DNA of 64,000 bases from Massilia solisilvae (GTDB lineage: Bacteria; Pseudomonadota; Gammaproteobacteria; Burkholderiales; Burkholderiaceae_D). The stretch covers positions 62,001-126,000 of the forward strand of contig NZ_JANUGV010000002.1 in the NCBI RefSeq assembly GCF_024753215.1, given 5' to 3'. Of the stretch, positions 1 through 7,759 are shown one piece after another. The notes beneath the pieces are model-generated. The model had not been told where the DNA came from. It searched no databases and was given only the letters and a program-made list of their open reading frames with translations. The translations under genes were made by a program, and so were the position numbers. Position 1 is the stretch's first letter. Every line of letters begins with the position of its first letter.

Positions 1-1729
1 AAAAGTCGAGCAGCACCTGTCCGGCGACTTCGGCGTCGTCGGCCGTCATGGTTTCGAGGGGGTTGTGGCTGATGCCGCCATTGCCGCAGCGTGTGAACAG
101 CATGGCCACATCGGTGATCGCGGCCATTTGCATCGCGTCGTGGCCGGCGCCGGACGGCAGGTCAAAGCGCGGCAGGCCGGCACGCTCGACTGCCGCCCCG
201 AGCTGGTCCATCAGCCGCGGCGCGCACGGCGCCGCCTCCGCTTCCAGCAGCTTGAATACCGACAGGCCAACCTGGCGCCGCGCGCAGATGGCGCTGATCC
301 CGGCCAGCACTTCGTCCACTGCTGCCAGCCGCACCGCGTCATCGGCGGCGCGAATGTCGAGCGAGAGCTTGCACCGTCCCGGCACCACGTTGACCGAGCC
401 GTCCGGCACCTCGAGCTGGCCCACCGTGCCCACCAGCGATGGCGCCTGCGCGCAGCGGCGCTCGACCAGCAGCACGATTTCGGCGGCGGCCGCGGCGGCG
501 TCCTTGCGCATGCCCATCGGCGTGGTGCCGGCGTGGCTGGCCAGCCCGGTCAGTTCCACCAGGTAGCGCGAGCTGCCCGCAATCGCGCTCACCACGCCCA
601 GCGGCAGGCCGCGCTCGAGCAGCACCGGGCCTTGCTCGATGTGCACCTCGACGAAGCCCAGCAGGCGTGCGGGATCGCGCGCGATGGCAGCGATCGCGCT
701 CACGTCATGGCCCGCATCGGCAATCGCCTGGCGCATGGTGATGCCGTCGCCGTCCTGTTGGTCCAGCAGAGCGGCATTGAATCGCCCGGCCAGCGCGCTG
801 CTGCCCAGGAAGGTGCTCTTGAAGCGCACGCCTTCTTCCTCGGCGAAGCCCACCACCTCCAGATGAAAGGGCAGCCGTTCGCCGCGCTCGTGCAGGTGCC
901 GGACCACGGCGACCGGCAGCAGGATGCCAAGCCGTCCATCGTACTTGCCGGCGTTTCGCACGGTGTCGTAGTGCGAGCCGGTGATGAGCGTCTTCGCATC
1001 AGGCGTGGATGAGGCGTAGCGGCCGACCACGTTGCCTACCGCGTCAATGTGCGCCTGCATGCCAGCCTGCCGCATCCACTCCGCCAGCTGGGCTGCGGTG
1101 CGACGGTGCGCATCGGTCATGTAGGCGCAGGTGAGGGCGCCTTCGTCATCGCTCCAGGCGCCGATCTCCTCGGCCCATTGCATTACCTGCGGGCCGAACG
1201 CGAGCTCCACCCCGAGCAGGTCGTTCAGGCGGATCTCGGCGATCCGGTGGACCTGGCGCAGCGCCTCGGCCATCTCGTCGGCGCGCTGGTTCTGCAACCG
1301 CCGCGCGAAGGTGTCGATGATCTCGCGCCGCGTGAGCCCGCGGCCGGTCGGGCCGCGCACCGCGAGGATGAACGGGAAGCCGAACTTGTCGCCGTAGTCG
1401 CGGTTGAGCTGGTGCAGCGTTGCGTATTCGTCGGGGCTGCACTTGTCCAGGCCCGAACTGGCCTGCTCGCCGGTCGATTCGCGCGTGAGCGCGCCGGCAA
1501 TGGCGGCCTTGCCGGCCAGTTCCGGGTGGGCGCGCAGCAGGGACAGCTGCTCGTCTTCGCTCACATCGCGCACCACGTCCTGCAGCGCGAGCTTGAGCGC
1601 GGCCAGCGTTGCGAACGGACGCCGGGCGGCGGCGCGCTGCGCGATCCATGGCGAGTGCTCATAGATGCCGTGCAGGGTGCGGACAAAGTCGCCAGGGCTG
1701 CAGTTACTCAGGTCGGTTAGCGTGGTCAT
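1..1729 (-). CDS. uraD-allC: Fused OHCU decarboxylase / allantoate amidohydrolase (3' end beyond the window)
   Basis: Two purine-degradation enzymes in one frame. Residues about 1-170 are OHCU decarboxylase-like, with the HPELAGK motif (His68, the expected catalytic histidine) and FPFILAVRG. From about residue 175 the chain is an M20-type allantoate amidohydrolase with GSHYDT, AEEEG and EVHIEQGP metal/active-site motifs and a late GGISHNP motif. Known roles: the first domain decarboxylates OHCU to S-allantoin; the second hydrolyses allantoate. The start is the ATG at 1727-1729; the frame stays open to base 1, so the C-terminus is missing. Divergent genes across the LysR regulator (puuD, M20 hydrolase) belong to the same pathway. 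Fusion of the two domains is seen directly; that both are active is inferred from the motifs. Confidence 0.9.
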   Translation of the reverse strand, partial: MTTLTDLSNCSPGDFVRTLHGIYEHSPWIAQRAAARRPFATLAALKLALQDVVRDVSEDEQLSLLRAHPELAGKAAIAGALTRESTGEQASSGLDKCSPDEYATLHQLNRDYGDKFGFPFILAVRGPTGRGLTRREIIDTFARRLQNQRADEMAEALRQVHRIAEIRLNDLLGVELAFGPQVMQWAEEIGAWSDDEGALTCAYMTDAHRRTAAQLAEWMRQAGMQAHIDAVGNVVGRYASSTPDAKTLITGSHYDTVRNAGKYDGRLGILLPVAVVRHLHERGERLPFHLEVVGFAEEEGVRFKSTFLGSSALAGRFNAALLDQQDGDGITMRQAIADAGHDVSAIAAIARDPARLLGFVEVHIEQGPVLLERGLPLGVVSAIAGSSRYLVELTGLASHAGTTPMGMRKDAAAAAAEIVLLVERRCAQAPSLVGTVGQLEVPDGSVNVVPGRCKLSLDIRAADDAVRLAAVDEVLAGISAICARRQVGLSVFKLLEAEAAPCAPRLMDQLGAAVERAGLPRFDLPSGAGHDAMQMAAITDVAMLFTRCGNGGISHNPLETMTADDAEVAGQVLLDF

Positions 1730-1815
1730 GGCAGCGATGATAATGCGCTACTGGGTTGTTGTTATAGCACCTCTGTGATGGTCTCGTTTGAGTTCGCGAT
1801 ATATCAAGCGGCGGC

Positions 1816-1850
1816 TGAACGCGTGGGCAGGAGAACCTGCCCACCCTACG
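1816..1850 (+). repeat. Dispersed palindromic repeat, family 1 (copy A)
   Basis: Unit begins TGAACGCGTGGGCAGG and ends CCTGCCCACCCTACG, so GTGGGCAGG pairs with CCTGCCCAC across a short loop. The same unit recurs near 5419, 7686, 20839, 43187 and 43238. This copy faces an inverted copy at 1869-1902, forming a BIME-like pair between uraD-allC and the LysR gene. Confidence 0.85.
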
Positions 1851-1868
1851 GGAGGCGCCGCTGTTTTT

Positions 1869-1902
1869 CGTAGGGTGGGCGGGTTTCCCGCCCACGCGTT
1901 CA
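1869..1902 (-). repeat. Dispersed palindromic repeat, family 1 (copy B, inverted)
   Basis: Reverse-oriented copy of the unit at 1816. Its leading TGA (1900-1902 on the minus strand) is the stop codon of the LysR regulator gene, so the repeat overlaps the coding end. Loop bases differ (GGGTTTCCC), with compensating pairing in the stem. Confidence 0.85.
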
Positions 1903-2847
1903 ATGTAGGTTACCAGTCCCGAGCGCCCGCGCTGCCGCGCTCACCTGGTCGCGCAGCCACTTGTGCTCCGCCGATTGGTGCACGCGCTCGTGCCACAGCT
2001 GATAAAAGCGCATTGGCGGAAACTTCACCGGCACCGTGAACACCTTCAACGGCAGCGTCTTTTCGTAAAAGCGCAGGAACTGGCGCCCGGTGGTCAGCAC
2101 CAGGTCGCTCTGCGTGAGCATGTACGGGATCAGCCCGAAGTAGGGCGACTCGACCGCCACACGGCGCTGCATGCCCTGCCGGTCGAGCCAGGAGTCGATC
2201 ACGCCAAGGTACCCCGGCAGCATCTGCGACGGCGCCACATGGGGCAGGTTCAGGTAATCATCCAGCGTCATCGCGTCCTCGGGGGTCCTGCGCGCGTAGG
2301 GGCTGTCGGCCCGCATCGCGCACACGATCGGATCCTCGAACAGCTTGGACATGTGCAGGTGCTGCGGCGGCTCGTCCCAGTTCGCGATCACCAGGTCCAT
2401 CTCGCCGTCCGACAGCATCCGCAGGTAGTCCGTGCCAGGGCCCAGGCTGTGGATCGCAACCCGGCTGTTGGGCGCGCCGCGTCGCAGCGCCGCCACCACG
2501 CCCGGCAGGAACTGGGTGTCCAGGTAATCCGGCGCGGCGATGTGGAAGGTGCGCTCGGCCTGCTCCGGCACGAACGGCGACTTCTTCACGAACAGGCCCT
2601 CGGCCTCGTCCAGGATGCGCTTGGCCGGCGCGCGCAGGCTTTCGCCGTGCTGGGTCGGCACCATGCCGCGCGCGCCACGCACCAGCAGCGGGTCACCGGT
2701 CAGCTCGCGCAGCTTGCGCAGCGATGCCGAGATCGACGGCTGCGGCTGGTTCAGCTTGAGGGCGACGCGCGAGACGTTCTTCTCGACCAGCAGCAGGTAC
2801 AGGATGCGGATCAGGTGCAGGTCGAGGTGCTGGGGCAGGCTGGCCAT
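1900..2847 (-). CDS. LysR family transcriptional regulator
   Basis: A 315-aa LysR protein. The N-terminal winged helix covers roughly residues 5-62, with the typical SRVALKLNQPQPSISASL helix-turn-helix, followed by a substrate-binding effector domain. A longer in-frame extension exists, but the ATG at 2845-2847 (MASLPQHLDL) gives the normal family start. The gene is divergent from puuD, with about 100 bp between them, which is the usual arrangement for a LysR protein controlling its neighbour; control of urate catabolism is therefore inferred. Its stop codon lies inside a palindromic repeat. Confidence 0.9.
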   Translation of the reverse strand: MASLPQHLDLHLIRILYLLLVEKNVSRVALKLNQPQPSISASLRKLRELTGDPLLVRGARGMVPTQHGESLRAPAKRILDEAEGLFVKKSPFVPEQAERTFHIAAPDYLDTQFLPGVVAALRRGAPNSRVAIHSLGPGTDYLRMLSDGEMDLVIANWDEPPQHLHMSKLFEDPIVCAMRADSPYARRTPEDAMTLDDYLNLPHVAPSQMLPGYLGVIDSWLDRQGMQRRVAVESPYFGLIPYMLTQSDLVLTTGRQFLRFYEKTLPLKVFTVPVKFPPMRFYQLWHERVHQSAEHKWLRDQVSAAARALGTGNLH

Positions 2848-2867
2848 GCGAGCGTATAAGGTTTCAG

Positions 2868-2880
2868 ATATGTCAAATAT
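2868..2880. promoter_or_regulatory. Possible LysR operator (ATAT-N5-ATAT)
   Basis: A short AT-rich dyad, ATATGTCAAATAT, sits in the divergent region between the LysR gene and puuD and stands out against GC-rich surroundings. LysR sites are usually short interrupted dyads in exactly this place. Assignment is by position only. Confidence 0.35.
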
Positions 2881-2950
2881 ACGGCATTTCTCATGTTGTA
2901 CAAATTGAAATCGGTTTATTGTCAGGCAATCCCGCAACAAGGAACCATGC

Positions 2951-4180
2951 ATGGACGTGTTCGGATATCTCACTCCCTATGTGCTCGAGTGGCTCAACCT
3001 GCTGGTGCGCTGGCTGCACATCATCACCGGCATCGCGTGGATCGGTGCGTCGTTCTATTTCGTGTGGCTGGATAACTCGATCCGCCCGCCCGCACCCGGT
3101 TCCGAGCTCGCGAACAAAGGCGTGTCCGGCGAACTGTGGGCCGTGCACGGCGGCGGCTTCTACAACCCGCAGAAGTACCTGGTCGCGCCCGCGCAGCTGC
3201 CCAAGGAGCTGCACTGGTTCAAATGGGAGGCCTACTCGACCTGGCTGTCCGGCTTTGCGCTGCTCACCATCGTGTACTACCTGAATGCGCAGGCGATGAT
3301 GGTGGACCACGGCGTGGCCACCCTGTCGAGCTGGCAGGCAGTCGGCATTGGCCTTGCGAGCCTGGTCGTGGGCTGGGTGGTGTACGACCTGCTGTGCAAA
3401 TCGAGGCTCGGCCGGCACGACCTGGCGTTTGGCGTGGTCATGTGGCTGTTCCTGGCCGGCTCGGCCTACGTGCTCACGCACCTGCTGTCCGGCCGCGCCG
3501 CGTATATCCAGGTGGGTGCGATGATCGGCACCATCATGGTCGCCAACGTGGCCATGGTGATCATTCCCGGCCAGCGCAAGATGGTCAATGCGATGATGGC
3601 GGGCGAAAAGCCCGACCCGGTGTATGGCATCCGTGGCAAGCAGCGCAGCGTCCACAACAACTACTTCACGCTGCCGGTGCTGTTCATCATGATCAGCAAT
3701 CATTACGCGATGACCTACCGCAGCGCGCATGCGTGGGCGGTGCTGGCGGTGATCATGGCGGCCGGCGCGTTGATCCGCCACTTCTTCAATTTGCGCCACA
3801 GGGGCCGCATCGAATGGAAGTACCCGGCTGCGGGCGTTGCGCTGCTGCTGGCGCTGGCCGTCATGCTGGCGCCGCGTCCGCCGGCAGCGAGCAGGCCGGG
3901 CGCGGACCCGGCCGCACAGTTCGCGCAGGTGCGAACGATCCTCGACCAGCGCTGCGTGGGCTGCCACGCGGCGCACCCGACGCAGCAAGGCTTTTCGACG
4001 GCGCCCGCAGGCGTGGTGCTGGACGATCCGCATGCGATCAGCCAGAACGCGCCGCGCATCTACCAGCAGGCCGTGCAGCTGAAGGCCATGCCGCTCGGGA
4101 ACCTGACCAACATGACGGATGCCGAGCGCGCGCAGGTGGCCGCGTGGTTCGAGTCGGGCGCCAAGACAGGAAACCAATGA
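2951..4180 (+). CDS. puuD: Urate hydroxylase PuuD (membrane urate oxidase with cytochrome c domain)
   Basis: A 409-aa integral membrane enzyme converting urate to 5-hydroxyisourate. The N-terminal part (about residues 15-310) has several hydrophobic spans and the conserved opening WLHIITGIAWIGASFYFVWL. After the last span near residue 300 comes a short periplasmic-type cytochrome c domain with a CVGCH heme motif at residues 335-339. Known PuuD proteins have this architecture, which lets urate oxidation feed the respiratory chain instead of making peroxide. The stop codon is one base before the M20 hydrolase ATG, so the two are almost certainly co-transcribed. Confidence 0.93.
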   Translation: MDVFGYLTPYVLEWLNLLVRWLHIITGIAWIGASFYFVWLDNSIRPPAPGSELANKGVSGELWAVHGGGFYNPQKYLVAPAQLPKELHWFKWEAYSTWLSGFALLTIVYYLNAQAMMVDHGVATLSSWQAVGIGLASLVVGWVVYDLLCKSRLGRHDLAFGVVMWLFLAGSAYVLTHLLSGRAAYIQVGAMIGTIMVANVAMVIIPGQRKMVNAMMAGEKPDPVYGIRGKQRSVHNNYFTLPVLFIMISNHYAMTYRSAHAWAVLAVIMAAGALIRHFFNLRHRGRIEWKYPAAGVALLLALAVMLAPRPPAASRPGADPAAQFAQVRTILDQRCVGCHAAHPTQQGFSTAPAGVVLDDPHAISQNAPRIYQQAVQLKAMPLGNLTNMTDAERAQVAAWFESGAKTGNQ

Positions 4181-4181
4181 C

Positions 4182-5417
4182 ATGGACAAGCAAGTACAAG
4201 AACAACTGACGCGCTGGATCGACGACCACTTCGACGAGGAAGTCGGGTTCCTGCAGCAGGTGATCCGCATCCCGACCGACACGCCGCCGGGGAACAACGC
4301 GCCGCATGCTGAGGCGGTGGCCGGCATGGTCGAGGAATACGGCTGGACCGCCGAAAGGCATGCGGTGCCGCCCGAGCGCGTGCGCGACTACGGCATGGAG
4401 AGCATCACCAATCTCATCATCCGGCGGCCGTACGCCGCGGGCGGGCCGACCGTTGCGCTCAATGCGCACGGCGATGTGGTGCCGCCGGGGGAGGGCTGGA
4501 CCAAGCCACCCTACGGCGGGGTGATCGAGGACGGCTACATCTATGGCCGCGCAGCGGCGGTGTCCAAGTCCGACTTCGCCACCTATGTCTTTGCGGTGCG
4601 CGCGCTCGAGGCGCTGGGCGTCCCGCTCAAGGGCGCGCTCGAGCTGCACTTCACCTACGACGAGGAGTTCGGCGGCCTGCTGGGGCCGGGCTACCTGCTG
4701 GAACAGAACCTGACCAGCCCGGATTATGTGATCGCGGCCGGCTTCAGCTACAACATCGTCACCGCCCACAACGCCTGCCTGCAGCTGGAGATCACGGTGC
4801 ATGGCAAGGCCGGGCATGGCGCAATGCCGGAAACGGCCGTGGACGCGCTGCAGGCCGCCGCGCGCATCCTGAATGCGATCTACGGCCAGCTGCCGGAACT
4901 CAAGAAGATCAAGTCGAACGTGCCGGGCATCGATTCGCCGACCATGCTGGTCGGCCGCATCGACGGTGGCACCAACACCAACGTCGTGCCGGGCAAGGTG
5001 GTGCTCAAGATGGACCGTCGCATGATTCCCGAGGAAGATCCGGCGCAGGTCGAGGCGCAGGTGCGCGCGCTGATCGAGGATGCGGTGCGGGGCATGCCGG
5101 GAATCCGGCTGGAGATCAGGCGGCTGCTGCTGTCGCACGCGCTGCGGCCGCTGCCGGGGGCGGAAAAGCTCGTGGCCAGCCTGCAGCAGCACGGCCGTGA
5201 GGTGATGGGCGAGGAGATTACCGCGCAAGGAACGCCGTTGTATGCGGACGCTCGGCTCTACGGCGAGCGCGGCATTCCGGCGGTGCTGTACGGCGCGGGC
5301 CCGCGCACGGTGCCCGAGTCGAATGCCAAGAAGGCGGACGAGAAGCTGGCGCTCGACGACCTGCGCAAGGCGACCAAGGTGGTGGCGCTGACGCTGCTCG
5401 ATTTTCTGGGCAAGTGA
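4182..5417 (+). CDS. M20 family metallohydrolase (ArgE/DapE type)
   Basis: A 411-aa zinc amidohydrolase. Motifs in order are LNAHGD (His96, Asp98), an Asp at about 131 in GRAAAVSKSD, and YDEEFGG with Glu161/Glu162 as general base and metal ligand. The dimerisation domain runs from about residue 190 (HGKAGHGAMPE). The ATG at 4182 follows the puuD stop by one base; an upstream in-frame ATG would overlap puuD and adds no conserved sequence. The substrate is unknown. Placement after puuD suggests a ureido or N-carbamoyl intermediate of purine degradation, but this is inference. Confidence 0.85.
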   Translation: MDKQVQEQLTRWIDDHFDEEVGFLQQVIRIPTDTPPGNNAPHAEAVAGMVEEYGWTAERHAVPPERVRDYGMESITNLIIRRPYAAGGPTVALNAHGDVVPPGEGWTKPPYGGVIEDGYIYGRAAAVSKSDFATYVFAVRALEALGVPLKGALELHFTYDEEFGGLLGPGYLLEQNLTSPDYVIAAGFSYNIVTAHNACLQLEITVHGKAGHGAMPETAVDALQAAARILNAIYGQLPELKKIKSNVPGIDSPTMLVGRIDGGTNTNVVPGKVVLKMDRRMIPEEDPAQVEAQVRALIEDAVRGMPGIRLEIRRLLLSHALRPLPGAEKLVASLQQHGREVMGEEITAQGTPLYADARLYGERGIPAVLYGAGPRTVPESNAKKADEKLALDDLRKATKVVALTLLDFLGK

Positions 5418-5418
5418 A

Positions 5419-5440
5419 GGTAGGGTGGGCGCCCACCCGG
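5419..5440 (-). repeat. Truncated family 1 palindromic repeat
   Basis: GGTAGGGTGGGCGCCCACCC just after the M20 hydrolase stop is the outer part of the family 1 unit with the centre deleted. It remains self-complementary and could end transcription of either convergent gene. Confidence 0.6.
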
Positions 5441-5449
5441 ACCGAACGA

Positions 5450-7621
5450 TTATCTCGGCACAATGGCAAACTGTGGCGCAGTGCCGTAATCGGGCTTGAC
5501 GCTGCGCGCCATGAACTGCGCCCACGCTTTCCTTCCCGCTTCGCCGCCCGCGTCCGCCGCGTAAGCGAGGGCCGGTTGCATGTTGGACGGGAACCCTGTC
5601 GCCACCGACGAATAGCCGGCCATTTCGCCAATGCCCAGCTTGAGCGCGGCGGCCATCTCCGGCCCGCCGCAGGGCAGGGCCAGGAAGTCGCTCTTGTGGC
5701 TCGCGCGGTAAGCCTCGCCGATGGTGTTGTAGATCGCGCTGCTGGCGCTGTCGCGCACTTTCATCGCGTAGATCGTGCCGTCCACCCAGCACACGCCGGG
5801 GCCGATCATGCGGCCGATCGGGAAGCGCGCTTTCCATTTCAGCAGCGGCGCGGCCTTGTCGAAGCCGAGCTCCCACACGTGGCCCACCGCGGCGGTGAAG
5901 AAGTCGTCCTGCCACGGCGCGAGCGCCGTCTGCTTGTCGTACACCAGCGCGTAGCCGTTGGCGATCACGCCCAGCTTGTTGGCCGACGGGTTGTTCGCAT
6001 AGGTCGCGTTGTACCAGTCGAGGTTGGCGTTGAGGATCTGGACGAAATGGCGCTTGAGCGGGTCGTCGTCAGGCGTGATGTATGCCGCTTCGCCCAACGT
6101 GCGCAAACCCCACGCCTGGCCTCGCACCTGCTCGGGCTTGAGCAGTCCCTTCGCGTTGTCGCGGTAGCCCGGGTTGGATGAGAACACGTCGTACATCGCC
6201 CAGAACTGCAGCTCTTCCAGGTAGTAGCGGTCGCCGGTGACGAGATAGGGCAGGTAGGCGAAAGCGGGCTGGTGCGCAACGTCGTGCACGTACGGGCTCT
6301 TGCAAGCGTCTGGCGCCGCGCAGGGCGGGAAGGCCTCTTGCCGGCGTGTGGCCGGGTTGAGCGTGTCGCCCGGCTTGCCGACGATCGTCATGTACGGGTA
6401 GTCGAGCAGGCTGACTGGCCGTCCCGTGCGCTTGTCGCGGTAGTGAATCGACCAGCTCCCGGCCAGGTCGGCGGTGCCAAGCGTGACCTGCCCGGCGCGC
6501 TGGTCCATCGTCAGCAGGTACATCGTGCCCCAGGCTGGCAGCAGACCGATGTCCGGGCGCCCGCCTGTGGTCGGCATGGCCTGCGCTGCGGCGCCCACGC
6601 CCATCGGCTCGGTGCGCGGCCCGGTCCACTGCGATTGCAGAGCCGCGAGCGCCAAGTCGGGGATGCTCACCGTGCGGTCGTAGTTGGGCAGGGCGCGCGT
6701 GGCGATCAGGTAGTTGGTGTCATGCCGCACGTGGACGGCCGGCGCCGCACCCCACCAGAACAGCTTGCGCCAGCGCGCATGGTGGTAGTGGGTGAGCCCG
6801 TTCTTTGCATAGACCTCCTTGCCGCCAACCGAGACCACGGCATCGTAGACGAAGTTGCGCGGCGACGGCTCGTAGGCCCAGTCGTTTTCAACCGTCACGT
6901 CCACCCGCGCCGCGTGTGCTGCGGGGTACCAGCGGATCGCAAAGCGCGCTGATAGATGTGGGTGGACCTGGCCGTTCGCGCTGGACAAGGGCGCCGCGAC
7001 CTCCCATTCGCTGGCGACGGGACCGGACAGCCAGGTTGCCGGTTTTTGCGCGACCAGCAGCTTGTCAGCCGACGCGGTGTAACGCTCGCCGTCGATGACC
7101 GCGCTGACGGACGCGGTGAAGCCCTGGTCGAGCAGTTGGGCTGGGGCCGGCATGCGGGCGCCGGCGGGTGCCTGTGACCTGACCAGCGCCATGGCAAGCG
7201 GCGCATTCGCAGCCACGCGTGGCAGCACTGCCGAGATGACCGCATGCCGCACCGAGCCGTCGGCGTGGCGTGCCTTCGCGTCCACCTGCAGCGGCACCGT
7301 GCCGCCATCGGCCAGCTTGCCGGCCAGCTGCTCGCCCGGACGCAACGCGCCGGGCGCGAAAACCTGGCCGAACGTGACGGGCACCTGCGCTTGCGTGGTG
7401 CCGGTTTCGAACGTCACGTTGGTGATGCCGCCTGCCGGGGCGGCAGCGGCCGGTCGGACCGGTACCGATATGGGGGATTGGGCGGCATAGCGCTCGGCCA
7501 GCACACGCTGGGGATCGAGTTTTGCGCCCGCGGGGAGCGCGGCCTGCTGGCCTGTGCCTGCGGCATGAAGGTGGACGGCGGCGATTGAAATCAGGAGCAG
7601 GTGGCGCATGCTGCGGCTCAT
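5450..7621 (-). CDS. Secreted protein of unknown function (RIFT-barrel/polysaccharide-lyase-like)
   Basis: A 723-aa protein with a signal peptide (MRHLLLISIAAVHLHAAG). Residues about 50-190 hold a beta-rich region including DGSVRHAVISAVL, reminiscent of the N-terminal RIFT-barrel of YetA/exo-rhamnogalacturonan-lyase-like proteins. The rest is rich in Trp, Tyr and His and probably forms an alpha/alpha toroid, as in many polysaccharide-active enzymes. Two starts are possible (7621, or the ATG at 7609 directly before the signal peptide); neither has a clear ribosome binding site. No catalytic residues could be assigned. It is a single gene, convergent with the M20 hydrolase. The fold suggestion is a weak pattern match. 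Confidence 0.75.
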   Translation of the reverse strand: MSRSMRHLLLISIAAVHLHAAGTGQQAALPAGAKLDPQRVLAERYAAQSPISVPVRPAAAAPAGGITNVTFETGTTQAQVPVTFGQVFAPGALRPGEQLAGKLADGGTVPLQVDAKARHADGSVRHAVISAVLPRVAANAPLAMALVRSQAPAGARMPAPAQLLDQGFTASVSAVIDGERYTASADKLLVAQKPATWLSGPVASEWEVAAPLSSANGQVHPHLSARFAIRWYPAAHAARVDVTVENDWAYEPSPRNFVYDAVVSVGGKEVYAKNGLTHYHHARWRKLFWWGAAPAVHVRHDTNYLIATRALPNYDRTVSIPDLALAALQSQWTGPRTEPMGVGAAAQAMPTTGGRPDIGLLPAWGTMYLLTMDQRAGQVTLGTADLAGSWSIHYRDKRTGRPVSLLDYPYMTIVGKPGDTLNPATRRQEAFPPCAAPDACKSPYVHDVAHQPAFAYLPYLVTGDRYYLEELQFWAMYDVFSSNPGYRDNAKGLLKPEQVRGQAWGLRTLGEAAYITPDDDPLKRHFVQILNANLDWYNATYANNPSANKLGVIANGYALVYDKQTALAPWQDDFFTAAVGHVWELGFDKAAPLLKWKARFPIGRMIGPGVCWVDGTIYAMKVRDSASSAIYNTIGEAYRASHKSDFLALPCGGPEMAAALKLGIGEMAGYSSVATGFPSNMQPALAYAADAGGEAGRKAWAQFMARSVKPDYGTAPQFAIVPR

Positions 7622-7685
7622 CGGTTGGCGGAGCCGTGAGCTTAGCTGCTGGCCGGTTTTGGCGGCGCGCTGTTCAATCGCTTGT

Positions 7686-7721
7686 TGAACGCGTGGGCAG
7701 GAAAACCTGCCCCACCCTACG
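7686..7721 (+). repeat. Dispersed palindromic repeat, family 1
   Basis: Full unit beginning TGAACGCGTGGGCAGG and ending CCCCACCCTACG, with one extra C. It lies between the secreted protein gene and the S9 peptidase, next to a terminator hairpin. Confidence 0.85.
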
Positions 7722-7731
7722 CCTCCAACAA

Positions 7732-7755
7732 GAAAGGCGCCCGCAGGCGCCTTTC
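7732..7755 (-). terminator. Rho-independent terminator of the S9 peptidase gene
   Basis: GAAAGGCGC pairs with GCGCCTTTC around a six-base loop. On the minus strand the stem is followed by a T-rich run, 5 bp past the peptidase stop. Confidence 0.7.
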
Positions 7756-7759
7756 GTGC

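Noticed and set aside
2852-2876. TTGACA on the minus strand upstream of the LysR gene as a -35 box
   Set aside because: The nearest TATAC-like box is only about 11-12 bp away, too close for a sigma-70 promoter.
4038-5915. A 625-aa minus-strand frame over the M20 hydrolase
   Set aside because: Antisense shadow; part of its start even reads the end of the neighbouring secreted protein in another frame.
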